Below are positions 1 through 8,039 of a stretch of DNA of 43,168 bases, piece after piece. The position numbers and the translations under genes were made by a program. The stretch is taken from the NCBI GenBank assembly GCA_016841965.1, contig JAEANN010000029.1, positions 1-43,168 on the forward strand, given 5' to 3'. Each line of letters starts with the position of its first letter. Position 1 is the first letter of the stretch. Source of the DNA: Candidatus Roseilinea mizusawaensis (GTDB taxonomy: Bacteria; Chloroflexota; Anaerolineae; J036; Brachytrichaceae). Under the pieces are notes generated by a model. That model had not been told where the DNA came from. It did no database searches and saw only the letters and a list, made by a program, of their open reading frames with translations.

Positions 1-410
1 GTGACAATCACCGGAGGAACGGCGCTGGCAGCCGGGACGGCCAGACAGGCCAGTACCGCGCTGCGCTGGGCAATGATGTCCGCCACAGGCGGCACGGTGT
101 CGTAGAAGGCGGTGTTCGGCTCGGCAAAGCGCCGCACTGCGCCACCATCGCGATTGGCGTCGGGGGCGGCCAGCGATCGCAGCGCGTCGGCGGTGGTGCG
201 GGCTGCCTCTACCGACGAGGCGACATAGAGGACCGGCTGGCCGAGGGCATGCTGAAGCGCCGACACAATGAAAGGCCGTGCAGCGCGTGGCAGGCCGAGC
301 GGCGGCTCTGACACGGCGGCGCTCCTTTGCATGGCGTCGGACACTGCGCGCAGTAGCGCGCGCACTTCCGGGGCTGCCGACACAAGTTGGGTAATGCCGT
401 AGAGAGACAC
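1..410 (-). CDS. mfd: Transcription-repair coupling factor Mfd, N-terminal part (cut by window edge)
   Basis: Translating the minus strand from GTG at 410 gives about 136 residues running off the left edge. They open with SLYGITQLVSAAPEVRALL and contain a P-loop-less UvrB-like segment: QPVLYVASSVEAARTTADAL, then RRFAEPNTAFYDTVPP, then DIIAQRSAVLACL. This matches the start of Mfd, where a segment of the type FP..E.LPYE..SP precedes an R..L..L helix. Mfd recognises RNA polymerase stalled at DNA lesions, removes it and recruits UvrA. An in-frame TAG at 423-425 rules out a longer start, so GTG at 410 is the first usable codon. The gene is divergent from tgt with about 63 bp between them. The helicase domains lie outside the window, so the identification rests on the N-terminal pattern only. 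Confidence 0.72.
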   Translation of the reverse strand, partial: MSLYGITQLVSAAPEVRALLRAVSDAMQRSAAVSEPPLGLPRAARPFIVSALQHALGQPVLYVASSVEAARTTADALRSLAAPDANRDGGAVRRFAEPNTAFYDTVPPVADIIAQRSAVLACLAVPAASAVPPVIV

Positions 411-473
411 AACTTTCCCATTCTAAGCCGATTCGGAAATGCGATACCATTGCCTTATCTGATTGTCTTATCT

Positions 474-1559
474 ATGGAGAGTCATCTGCGCATACTATCC
501 ACCTCCCACGGTCAGCTTCAGTTGCCCGCCTTTTTGCCCGATGCAACCCATGGCATAGTTCGTTCGGTCGATAGCACCGACCTGGAGCAAGTGGGCACTC
601 AAGCGGTGGTGATGAACACATTCCACCTCATGCAGCGGCCGGGATCGTCTACAGTGCAGGCATTGGGCGGGCTGCATCGCATGAGCGGCTGGCCCTGGCC
701 GATCATGACCGACTCGGGCGGGTTTCAGGCCTATTCACTGATCCGCCAAAACCCAAAGCAGGGCAAGTTGACCAGTCAGGGCATCACGTTCCAGCCGGAG
801 GGGGCCGGGCGCAAGTTTCAGATCACGCCTGAGAAAGCGGTGCAGTTGCAGGTGGCCTACGGCAGCAACATTGTGGTATGTCTGGATGATTGCACGCATC
901 CCGACGACGCCCTGGCGGCGCAGCAAGAGTCTGTGCAGCGCACTATTGCCTGGGCCAAGCGGTGTCGCAAGGAGTTCAACCGGCTGATGGAGGAAAAGCA
1001 GTGTGATCCTGGGCGCCGGCCGCTCTTATTTGCTGTAGTGCAGGGAGGGCGTTCACGCCAGTTGCGCCGGCAGTGCGCCGAAGCCCTGCTTGAAATCGGA
1101 TTCGATGGTTATGGCTATGGTGGCTGGCCGCTGGACGGCGAGGGCAGTTTGCTAGAGGACATGCTGGCCTACACCCGCGAGCTGATACCCGCCCAGCTTC
1201 CGTTGCACGCGCTGGGTGTGGGGCACCCAAATAGCGTGATTCAATGTGCGCGCATAGGGTATCAGATGTTTGACAGTGCGCTGCCTACCCGCGACGCGCG
1301 CCGCGGCCGGCTGTATCGATGGGCTGAGGGGAGCGCGCCCGGCGAAAAGTTTACTTTCCTATACATCGAGGATGACAAGCACATCAAGACCAATCGACCC
1401 ATCGAGACGAGCTGTGATTGTCTGTGCTGCCGACGTTACTCGATCGGCTTTCTGCATCACCTGTATCGAGCCAAAGACAGCGCCTACCTGCGCCTGGCTA
1501 CCCTGCACAATTTGCGCTTTATGAACCGCCTCATGGCGCACCTGAGCTATGTCCTCTAG
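474..1559 (+). CDS. tgt: tRNA-guanine transglycosylase (queuine tRNA-ribosyltransferase family)
   Basis: A TIM-barrel TGT of about 361 residues from ATG at 474; the open frame extends upstream to 387, but that part overlaps mfd and shows no family similarity. TGT swaps guanine-34 of GUN-anticodon tRNAs for a queuosine precursor. Visible motifs are the substrate-binding MTDSGGFQ, VVQGG, the catalytic-aspartate segment MFDSALPTRDARRG, and the zinc site CDCLCC followed by a histidine in LHNLRF. The pocket loop normally close to IGGLAVGE reads YGGWPLDGE, with Trp in place of the usual Leu and one extra residue, so the exact base used (preQ1, queuine or other) is uncertain. It is followed after 38 bp by the 16S rRNA methyltransferase gene on the same strand, suggesting co-transcription. 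Confidence 0.88.
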   Translation: MESHLRILSTSHGQLQLPAFLPDATHGIVRSVDSTDLEQVGTQAVVMNTFHLMQRPGSSTVQALGGLHRMSGWPWPIMTDSGGFQAYSLIRQNPKQGKLTSQGITFQPEGAGRKFQITPEKAVQLQVAYGSNIVVCLDDCTHPDDALAAQQESVQRTIAWAKRCRKEFNRLMEEKQCDPGRRPLLFAVVQGGRSRQLRRQCAEALLEIGFDGYGYGGWPLDGEGSLLEDMLAYTRELIPAQLPLHALGVGHPNSVIQCARIGYQMFDSALPTRDARRGRLYRWAEGSAPGEKFTFLYIEDDKHIKTNRPIETSCDCLCCRRYSIGFLHHLYRAKDSAYLRLATLHNLRFMNRLMAHLSYVL

Positions 1560-1580
1560 GGTGACGGTAGGGTGACGGTC
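1559..1580. repeat. 11-bp direct repeat, two copies
   Basis: GGGTGACGGTA at 1559-1569 is followed directly by GGGTGACGGTC at 1570-1580, between the tgt stop codon and the methyltransferase start. Confidence 0.85.
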
Positions 1581-1597
1581 TCTTGCCCCGACCTGAC

Positions 1598-2422
1598 ATG
1601 GATGTAACTGATCTGACTGATCTAACTGATCTGGATAGGCTGGTGGCAGCGGTGCGCGCAAGCAGCAAGTACCGCGCGGTCAATGCAGACCTCATCCGGC
1701 GCATTGGCGCGCGGGAACTGTCGGGGCGGGGCAACCTCAAAGAAGCCCTCAAGGCGGTCAAAAACAAATTGCATCAGGTCGCCGGCGCCTACCTTGATCA
1801 TGCGCCACGCTATGAGCGCTGGTTGCAGGAACTGCTGGCCGCGTCTGACGCTGACTCTCTGCGCCGGGTATGCACCCGGCTGATGAGCCGGCATGCCTCG
1901 ACTCAAGAGCGTTTGCCGATTCTGGATGCGTTCTATCGTGCCATTTTTGCCGCTGTCCCGGCGCCCCGGCGTGTGGCCGATCTTGCTTGCGGCCTCAATC
2001 CCTTGGCGATCCCCTGGATGGGGCTGCCGGCCAGCACCCAATATTATGCTGCTGATATCTATGACGATATGATGGGGTTCACGCAAGCATTCTTTTCTGT
2101 TGTCGGGGTGAATGGTGTGGCGGAATCGCGCGATGTGCTAGCTGCCCCGCCGCGGGGCCATTTCGATGTCGCTTTTGTGTTGAAAGCGCTGCCCTGTCTC
2201 GAACAAGTGGATAAGCAGGCCGCACGTCGGATTCTGGATGCAGTGGACGCTGAGCGCCTGGTCATCTCGTACCCAGCGCACAGCCTGGGCGGGCGCGCAA
2301 AAGGGATGCCGGCCCATTACGAGCGTCAATTTGAGCAACTGATGGCCGGTTCGCCATGCACCTGGCAAAAGCTCGTATTCCAGACCGAGGTTGTGTTTAT
2401 CGTCGCCAAAAACCGGCTATAA
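1598..2422 (+). CDS. 16S rRNA (guanine-1405-N7)-methyltransferase, ArmA/Rmt/Sgm family
   Basis: About 274 residues. The family puts a methyl group on N7 of G1405 in the 30S A site and thereby blocks 4,6-disubstituted deoxystreptamine aminoglycosides. The family signature is nearly complete: an N-terminal helical part with SSKYRAV and KNKLHQVAGAY, then HASTQERL, the SAM motif ADLACGLNPLAIPWM, an acidic motif AADIYDDMMGF, LKALPCLEQ, and the C-terminal VISYPAHSLGGRAKGM followed by YERQFE. ATG at 1598 is preferred over TTG at 1583; neither has a good Shine-Dalgarno. The first codons are a 9-bp repeat giving TDL three times, so the extreme N-terminus may be repeat-derived. It follows tgt by 38 bp. 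The gene has the GC content and codon style of its neighbours, which suggests a resident gene rather than a recent resistance cassette. Whether it confers resistance is not shown by sequence. Confidence 0.9.
   Translation: MDVTDLTDLTDLDRLVAAVRASSKYRAVNADLIRRIGARELSGRGNLKEALKAVKNKLHQVAGAYLDHAPRYERWLQELLAASDADSLRRVCTRLMSRHASTQERLPILDAFYRAIFAAVPAPRRVADLACGLNPLAIPWMGLPASTQYYAADIYDDMMGFTQAFFSVVGVNGVAESRDVLAAPPRGHFDVAFVLKALPCLEQVDKQAARRILDAVDAERLVISYPAHSLGGRAKGMPAHYERQFEQLMAGSPCTWQKLVFQTEVVFIVAKNRL
1608..1634. repeat. 9-bp tandem repeat inside the start of the 16S methyltransferase gene
   Basis: Three units CTGATCTGA, CTGATCTAA and CTGATCTGG sit head to tail and encode TDL repeated near the N-terminus. 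A fourth, more diverged unit may precede them at 1599-1607. The 9-nt length keeps the reading frame. Confidence 0.9.
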
Positions 2423-2864
2423 TCCTTATTAAGACCAGATGAAGTGTCGTGCAGGACTGTGAACGACGGTCCTTGCAGCAGAGTTAGGCCAGAAGATTTC
2501 ACCCGGCGAATGTGCCGGTGGTGTTGTGAGAGTGCCAGTGTGCGCCAGTGTGAGCCAGTGTGATGGTCTATGGTAGCCGGCATCAGTGAATTATTTTGCG
2601 GGTATGAGCCAGGCGTGCGCGGGCGCTTTGCTTGTGACGCTAGTCCGGGTCAACTTTGCGAATCTTTGTGCTGACTGGCGAAAGGGAATCGAAACGGATC
2701 GAGTGCTGACTGCTGCGGTTGCCGAACTGACCTCACTACAGGCACATCGGTTGCCAAACACACTCTGACAGGCCTGAACAGCGGCTGTTAAGGATCGTCT
2801 GCCGGCATAAACATGCTGGGGAGTTCTGATACAGGCGCTGTTTGTTTTTCAGCAGGACTGCCTT
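2423..2864. other. 442-bp stretch without a recognised gene; possible structured RNA
   Basis: A perfect TATAAT at 2418-2423 overlaps the stop codon of the methyltransferase gene; a good -35 is not visible. Downstream, AGACCA (2432-2437) is complementary to TGGTCT (2564-2569). Between them lie a hairpin with arms GCAGGAC and GTCCTTGC, and a weaker GC hairpin around CCCGGC/GCCGG. A 10-bp tandem repeat at 2534-2563 closes the region. The only open frame (2586-2768, 60 codons) resembles nothing I recognise and lacks a ribosome site. It may be a short regulatory RNA or just a leader of recX. Confidence 0.25.
2534..2563. repeat. 10-bp tandem repeat, three copies
   Basis: The units are GCCAGTGTGC, GCCAGTGTGA and GCCAGTGTGA, directly adjacent, in the non-coding gap before recX. 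Confidence 0.9.
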
Positions 2865-3533
2865 ATGGCAGGAACGATTACCGCCCTCAAAGCGCAGAAG
2901 AACGCACGCGATCGAGTGAATGTTTATCTCGATGGCGAGTTTGCATTTGGGCTGGCGCTTATCCATGCGTTATGGTTGCGGGTGGGTCAGACCCTGACAG
3001 ATGAAGACATAGAGTCGCTCAAAGCGTCGGACACGCTGGAAAAGGCCCGACAACGTGCAGTGGCCTTCATCGCCTATCGTCCGCGCAGCGAGAAGGAAGT
3101 ACGTCAGCGGTTGCGGCGCGCCGGCGCGACTGACGAGCTGATCGAGGAGATCATAGCCGGTTTGCGGGCCGCTGCGCTGCTGGATGATGAATCTTTCAGC
3201 CGGTCATGGGTGGAGAGCCGGATGCAGCATGCGCCGCGCAGCCGGCGCATGCTCGCCTGGGAATTGCGGCAGAAGGGTATCGATCCACAGACGATTGATG
3301 CGTCGCTAGAAGGGGTGAGTGACTCGGAGGCGGCCTATCTGGCGGCGCGGCAGCGATGGCCTAGGGTGGCTGCTGTGCGACCGGCGTGGCAACGCCGGCG
3401 CAGGCTGGGCGAATATCTCGCCCGCAACGGATTCGCCTACGACACAATCGAAGAAGCCATTGAGCGTGTCGAGCGTGAAATGGCAGCCGGGCAAGAGGCT
3501 GATCAAGAACCGCCGACAGTCGAATCATTCTGA
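2865..3533 (+). CDS. recX: Regulatory protein RecX
   Basis: A 222-residue RecX, which binds RecA filaments and limits their growth during recombination and SOS. The N-terminal part (MAGTITALKAQKNARDRVNV, then LDGEFAFGL) is typical of the longer Gram-positive-like RecX. The three-helix repeats follow: KARQRAVAFIAYRPRSEKEV, then LRRAGATDELIEEII, ALLDDESFSRSWVESR and LRQKGIDPQTID. ATG at 2865 has AGGA eight bases upstream. recA is not in the window. The rny gene starts 21 bp after the stop, so the two probably share a transcript. Confidence 0.88.
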   Translation: MAGTITALKAQKNARDRVNVYLDGEFAFGLALIHALWLRVGQTLTDEDIESLKASDTLEKARQRAVAFIAYRPRSEKEVRQRLRRAGATDELIEEIIAGLRAAALLDDESFSRSWVESRMQHAPRSRRMLAWELRQKGIDPQTIDASLEGVSDSEAAYLAARQRWPRVAAVRPAWQRRRRLGEYLARNGFAYDTIEEAIERVEREMAAGQEADQEPPTVESF

Positions 3534-3554
3534 ACTGAAACCAGGAAATTCAAT

Positions 3555-5096
3555 ATGTCAGATATCGTCAGAATCATGGTAGAAGCCTTGATCATCGTCG
3601 TTGTGGCGGTGGTATGCAGCGTTGTCTTTTATCGAATTGGACGCAAGCAATCCCGCGACGAGGGCGCAGTATTGCGGGCAGAGGCCGAGCGCACGCTGGC
3701 AGAAACTCAAGCCAAAGCGCGTGAACTGCTGGTGCAGGCCAAAGATGAGATCATCAAGCAGCGCGAGGCGGCTGAGCGAGAAACCAAAGAGCGCCGGCTC
3801 GAACTCCAGCGCGAGGAAGAGCGGCTGGCGCGCCGACGATCCGAGCTTGACGCCCAGCGCGACCGTTTGGAGCAGCGCGAAAAGAAAGCCAACCAGCGCC
3901 AGGCCCAACTGGACAAGCAAGCAGCCGATCTGGAAAAGCTACAAAAAGAGCGTGTGACGGCGCTAGAGCAGATCGCGGCTATGACGCGCGAGCAGGCGCG
4001 CGAAGAACTGCTACATGCTGTGCGCGAAGATGCTCGCAACGACATGGCGCGTGTGATTCGCGAAACCGAAGCTCAGGTGCGCGAAACCGCCGAGCAGCGC
4101 GCGAGAGAGATCGTGATCCAGGTCATGCAACGGGTGGCGACAGACACAGTTGCCGAAAAGACTGTCGCAGCAGTGGAGTTGCCGAATGAAGAGGTTAAGG
4201 GTCGCATCATTGGCCGCAATGGCCGCAACATCCAAGCCTTCGAGCAGGCTGCCGGCGTGGATGTGATCGTCGATGACACGCCCGATACGGTGACCGTGTC
4301 ATGCTTTGATCCGGTTCGGCGCGAGGTCGCCCGGCGCGCGCTCGAGGCGCTGGTGCGCGATGGCCGCATTCACCCCCAACGCATCGAGAAGACGCTGGAG
4401 GACGCCCGACGCGATGTAGAGCGCATCATGTGGGAAGAAGGCGAGCGGGCCACTGTGGAAGCAGGTGTGCCCAATTTGCCCACCGAGATCATCAAGACGC
4501 TGGGCCGGCTGAAGTATCGCACTAGCTATGGCCAGAATCAGTTGTTTCATGCGGTTGAAGCAGCGCGCTTAGCCGGGCTGCTGGCGTCTGAACTCAAGGC
4601 AGATGTCAAAGTGTGTAAAGCCGGCGCCTTGCTGCACGACTTGGGCAAAGCCCTGGATCGTGAGAATGAAGGCACGCATGTGCAGCTTGGGGTGGAGATG
4701 CTGCGTCGCTTTAACATCAATCCCAAGATCATCCATTGTGTCGAGTCGCACCATCACGATGTACCCCAGGAAACAGTGGAGGCAGTAATCGTTGAGATTG
4801 CAGACGCCATCAGCGGTTCGCGACCCGGTGCGCGCCGCGAGACGCTGGAGAACTACGTCAAGCGCGTTCGCCAACTCGAAGACACCGCCAAGTCATTCCC
4901 CGGCGTATCCGAGGCGTATGCTATCCAGGCCGGACGCGAAGTGCGCATCATCGTCAAGCCCGAGCAGGTAGACGATCTGGCCTGTATCCAGCTCAGCCGG
5001 GATGTTGCCCGCAAGATCGAGGAGACAATGGAGTATCCCGGCCAGATCAAAGTCACGGTCGTGCGCGAGACCCGCTCCGTCGAGTACGCCAAGTAA
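3555..5096 (+). CDS. rny: Ribonuclease Y
   Basis: A 513-residue, membrane-anchored endoribonuclease that starts mRNA decay. In order: one transmembrane helix (about residues 9-26); a long, highly charged Glu/Arg/Gln-rich coiled coil (about 30-200); a KH RNA-binding domain with GRIIGRNGRNIQAFE (about 217-231); and an HD metal-dependent phosphodiesterase domain with LLHDLGKALD and the downstream ESHHHD. The C-terminal RNase Y domain ends in YPGQIKVTVVRETR. Length and domain order match the family. AGGA precedes ATG at 3555. It is convergent with lysS and separated by a strong hairpin terminator. Confidence 0.96.
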   Translation: MSDIVRIMVEALIIVVVAVVCSVVFYRIGRKQSRDEGAVLRAEAERTLAETQAKARELLVQAKDEIIKQREAAERETKERRLELQREEERLARRRSELDAQRDRLEQREKKANQRQAQLDKQAADLEKLQKERVTALEQIAAMTREQAREELLHAVREDARNDMARVIRETEAQVRETAEQRAREIVIQVMQRVATDTVAEKTVAAVELPNEEVKGRIIGRNGRNIQAFEQAAGVDVIVDDTPDTVTVSCFDPVRREVARRALEALVRDGRIHPQRIEKTLEDARRDVERIMWEEGERATVEAGVPNLPTEIIKTLGRLKYRTSYGQNQLFHAVEAARLAGLLASELKADVKVCKAGALLHDLGKALDRENEGTHVQLGVEMLRRFNINPKIIHCVESHHHDVPQETVEAVIVEIADAISGSRPGARRETLENYVKRVRQLEDTAKSFPGVSEAYAIQAGREVRIIVKPEQVDDLACIQLSRDVARKIEETMEYPGQIKVTVVRETRSVEYAK

Positions 5097-5118
5097 GCGC
5101 TGCGCGACCGGCCGCACA

Positions 5119-5155
5119 CGCGATACGGAATACCTGCCTGGTATTCCGTATCGCG
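5119..5155. terminator. Bidirectional terminator hairpin between rny and lysS
   Basis: A perfect 16-bp stem (5119-5134 with 5140-5155) with a 5-base loop lies in the 60-bp gap between two convergent genes. The flanking T-tract is weak on the plus strand. Its position and perfection make a shared terminator the simplest reading. Confidence 0.8.
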
Positions 5156-5156
5156 T

Positions 5157-6734
5157 TCACGCCTCCTTCCGCAGATGTGGAAACAGCAGCACCTCGCGGA
5201 TGGAGTCGTTATTCGTAAACAGCATGGTCAGGCGGTCGATACCCATGCCGAAGCCGCCGTTGGGAGGCATCCCATAGCGCATGGCGCGCAGATAATCTTC
5301 GTCCATTGGCTGCGCTTCGTCATCGCCGCCGCGCATCTCTTCGAGGAATCGCTGCTCCTGATCCAGCGGGTCATTCAGTTCGCTGAAGGCGTTGCACAAC
5401 TCCATACCGCCAATGAATCCCTCAAACCTTTCCACGGTAGTAGGGTCGCCGGCTTTGCTTTTGGCCAGCGGCGAAATGTCACGCGGATAGTCGTACAAAA
5501 ATGTTGGCTGAATCAGATTCTTCTCCACGTAGTCGCCCAGCAGGCTGTCGATCAGTTTGCCGCGCGTCTTGCCTTTGACGACGTCGGGTGGCATGAGTTT
5601 GCGCTCGAGGACCGCTGCGGCCAGCGTGTCGCGGTCTGGAAACTCGACATAGTCGATTCCGGCGTGCTGCAAGATAGCGTCACGCAGTGTGATGCGTTGC
5701 CAGGGCTGTGTCAGGTCGATAGTGTGGCCCCGAAAAAACGTCTTGCCGCCGCTGGCTGCAAGCACCTCACGCGCCAGATGCTGCATCATCTGCTCTGTGA
5801 GGTCCATGACGCTGAACACATCCATATAAGCGGCGTAGAACTCGAGCTGCGTGAATTCGGGGTTGTGCTTAAAGCTGACGCCCTCGTTACGAAAATCGCG
5901 CCCGATCTCGTACACGCGCTCAATGCCGCCGACCAGCAAGCGCTTAAGATACAGCTCGAATGAAATGCGCAGATACAGGTCCTGGTCGAGCTGGTTGTGA
6001 TGGGTGATGAACGGCCGGGCTGCCGCGCCCCCGTAGATCGGCTGGAGAATGGGGGTCTCAACCTCCAAGAACCCGTGGCTGTCCAGGAATTCGCGTAGAA
6101 CCTTGATGATCCTGGCCCGCGTTCTGAAAATCTCGCGCACTTCTGGGTTGACGGCAAGATCAGCATAGCGCTGCCGATAGCGAGATTCAGGGTCGATGAA
6201 TGCGCTATAGCGTTTAATGCTGCCGTCGGGCTGCTTTTCTTCCTTGGCAATCGGAAGCGGGCTGATGGATTTGCTGAGCAACGACCAGTCGGTGACGCGC
6301 AGTGTTGGTTCGCCGGTTTTGGTGATGAACAAATTGCCTTTGGCTTCAATGAAATCACCCAGATCGAGGTCTCTGAAAAGTTCAAATGACGCAGCATCGA
6401 TCGAATCGGGCCCGACGCGCGCGTAGAGTTGCAACCGCCCGCTGTCATCCTCGACCGACACGAAACTGGCTTTGCCCATGACACGACGGGCAACAATGCG
6501 CCCCATGACGGCGCAGATGGAAGCATCTCCCGCGTGCAGTGTCGCGGCGCGTTCCTGGTCATCTTGCTGTGGCAGCGCCGCCTGCCATGCCTGAATCCGG
6601 CGCAAGGCTTCGGCTGCCCTCAAACGCAAATCGCCGAATCGCGTACGCGGTGGATAGGGGTCGATCCCGGCTGCTCTGATCTTGTCGAGTTTGGCAAGCC
6701 GGTCGCGTTCGACTTCGGTATATGGGTGGCTCAT
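5157..6734 (-). CDS. lysS: Lysyl-tRNA synthetase, class II
   Basis: A 525-residue class II LysRS that charges tRNA-Lys with lysine. The N-terminal OB-fold anticodon-binding domain includes VMGRIVARRVMGKASFVSVE (about residues 75-95). The catalytic domain has motif 1 around ETPILQPIYGGAAARPF, motif 2 with YEIGRDFRNEGVS and HNPEFTQLEFY, and motif 3 with GFGMGIDRL. Active-site GGMELCNAFSELNDP is intact. ATG at 6734 is the only sensible start, though the ribosome site is poor. It lies downstream of the S1-domain gene on the same strand, but a hairpin at 6763-6791 separates them. Confidence 0.96.
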   Translation of the reverse strand: MSHPYTEVERDRLAKLDKIRAAGIDPYPPRTRFGDLRLRAAEALRRIQAWQAALPQQDDQERAATLHAGDASICAVMGRIVARRVMGKASFVSVEDDSGRLQLYARVGPDSIDAASFELFRDLDLGDFIEAKGNLFITKTGEPTLRVTDWSLLSKSISPLPIAKEEKQPDGSIKRYSAFIDPESRYRQRYADLAVNPEVREIFRTRARIIKVLREFLDSHGFLEVETPILQPIYGGAAARPFITHHNQLDQDLYLRISFELYLKRLLVGGIERVYEIGRDFRNEGVSFKHNPEFTQLEFYAAYMDVFSVMDLTEQMMQHLAREVLAASGGKTFFRGHTIDLTQPWQRITLRDAILQHAGIDYVEFPDRDTLAAAVLERKLMPPDVVKGKTRGKLIDSLLGDYVEKNLIQPTFLYDYPRDISPLAKSKAGDPTTVERFEGFIGGMELCNAFSELNDPLDQEQRFLEEMRGGDDEAQPMDEDYLRAMRYGMPPNGGFGMGIDRLTMLFTNNDSIREVLLFPHLRKEA

Positions 6735-6762
6735 GGGTCTTGTTCTGACGCCCTATGGCAAA

Positions 6763-6791
6763 GCAGGGAGCGCCAGAACGGCGCTCCCTGC
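6763..6791 (-). terminator. Terminator hairpin downstream of the S1-domain gene / upstream of lysS
   Basis: GCAGGGAGCGCC (6763-6774) pairs perfectly with GGCGCTCCCTGC (6780-6791) around a 5-base loop. Read on the minus strand it is followed by TTTG. It lies 115 nt after the S1 gene stop and only 28 nt before the lysS start, so an attenuator role for lysS is also possible. Confidence 0.65.
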
Positions 6792-6906
6792 TCGGCTCAG
6801 TAAGTTTAGCCTAAGCGTTTCGGAGAAACGATCCACGACGGTGAGTGAGCCGGTGCCACGCCCGATTCAGGGCTGTGACCCTGCTGCATCGCCCGCAGTA
6901 GCGTCC

Positions 6907-7893
6907 TTATTTGCGGCGCTGAGACTGAAGCTGCTGCAATGTGCGCGCCAGGATTTCGTCCTGCTGGCTTAGTTTTCGCTCGGTGCGGCTCTCTGGTGGG
7001 CTTGACTCACGGCGGCCGCGCTGGGCGCGCTGAAAGGCGGCTGCCATTGGGCTAAGTACCTCGTCTGGCCCAGATGACAACTCGAACTTCTCAGGGTTGA
7101 CGCCTTCTATGGCCAGGTCGAGCTGCTTTTTGGTCGGATCGACCTTGATCACGCGAACAGAGACTTCCTCGTTTACGGTCAGGAAGTCGCCGATATTGAC
7201 GAAGCTGGCGCCGAATGAGGAGGATCGAATGAAACCCTCGCGCTCAGCGCCGACATCTACGAACGCGCCTTTGCGCTCGATGCGTGTCACTATGCCCTTC
7301 AGTGTGTCGCCGCGGTGGATCTTCTCCCATGGCAACGCCGGCGGCTCGATCATGGTCAGACCAATGCGGCGCTTTTCCTGGTTGGCTTCGATGACCCATA
7401 CCGCGTCCAGCACATCACCCACCTTGGGCCGCTTGCCTTTCGGCATCAGGTTGAAAGGCACCAAGCCATGCTTGGGGCCATCGATATCAACAAAGGCGCC
7501 GAAGCTCTCCAAAGCCACCACGCGCGCGTTGGAAATCTTCAGGCCGATGTCGAGATCGGCCCAGTCCAACGCCGGCGGCCTGGTCATTGTTAGATTGATG
7601 CGCCTGGTCTGGGGATTGACTGAGAGCACATACACTTGTATCTGATCGCCGACCTTGAGAACGTCTGCCACGCGCGTCACGGGCGTTTGGGCGCTGATCT
7701 GCGAGATATGGATATAGGCCTCGAAGCCAACACCGATATCTACAAACGCGCCGCCCAGGTCAACGCGCGTCACTTTGCCCACGTAGGCCTGGCGCGGCTT
7801 GACCGCTGCGACCTCAGGCGAGGCCACAGGCTCCTCTGCGCTTGTTGCCGGCGCAGGGGCGACATCTGGAGCACTCAAAACTTCTTCACTCAC
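6907..7893 (-). CDS. S1 RNA-binding domain protein (ribosomal protein S1-like)
   Basis: About 328 residues with three S1/OB-fold repeats after an acidic, Ala/Pro-rich leader: AYVGKVTRVDLGGAFVDIG (about residues 39-57), then SNARVVALESFGAFVDIDG, then LKGIVTRIERKGAFVDVG. The C-terminal tail is charged and probably disordered (RAQRGRRESSPPESR). S1-type proteins bind mRNA at the 30S subunit. Four or more repeats are usual in proteobacterial S1; three or four are common in other phyla. The start is set at GTG 7893, because AGGAGT at 7901-7906 sits seven bases upstream. The longer frame from 7977 has a non-family N-terminus. It is divergent from rlmI. Confidence 0.85.
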   Translation of the reverse strand: MSEEVLSAPDVAPAPATSAEEPVASPEVAAVKPRQAYVGKVTRVDLGGAFVDIGVGFEAYIHISQISAQTPVTRVADVLKVGDQIQVYVLSVNPQTRRINLTMTRPPALDWADLDIGLKISNARVVALESFGAFVDIDGPKHGLVPFNLMPKGKRPKVGDVLDAVWVIEANQEKRRIGLTMIEPPALPWEKIHRGDTLKGIVTRIERKGAFVDVGAEREGFIRSSSFGASFVNIGDFLTVNEEVSVRVIKVDPTKKQLDLAIEGVNPEKFELSSGPDEVLSPMAAAFQRAQRGRRESSPPESRTERKLSQQDEILARTLQQLQSQRRK

Positions 7894-7998
7894 CGGGATA
7901 ACTCCTGAAAACGAATTGGCTAGGCTTAGCCGACCCATAATTCTAGCCGACGCCCTGGTTCGTGTCAAAAAACGCACGAGCTGCGACGCGCCGCAGTG

Positions 7999-8027
7999 TT
8001 GGCCTTAGTGTTGGTCTAAAGATACAA
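7999..8027 (+). promoter_or_regulatory. Candidate promoter of rlmI
   Basis: TTGGCC and TACAAT separated by about 18 bases lie just upstream of ATG 8040, leaving a very short leader. Only the hexamer match supports it. Confidence 0.35.
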
Positions 8028-8039
8028 TGGCATAGCAAC

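Noticed and set aside
172-181. A GCGATCGC palindrome as evidence of cyanobacterial HIP1
   Set aside because: It is an isolated copy here; the over-represented palindrome in this window is GCCGGC, and gene content points to Chloroflexota.
2586-2768. 60-codon open frame before recX
   Set aside because: No ribosome site, no recognised similarity and no neighbour logic.
5175-5963. Long plus-strand open frames opposite lysS, and similar frames opposite rlmI, the cox genes and valS
   Set aside because: They are exact antisense shadows of well-supported genes, a usual effect of GC-rich codon use.
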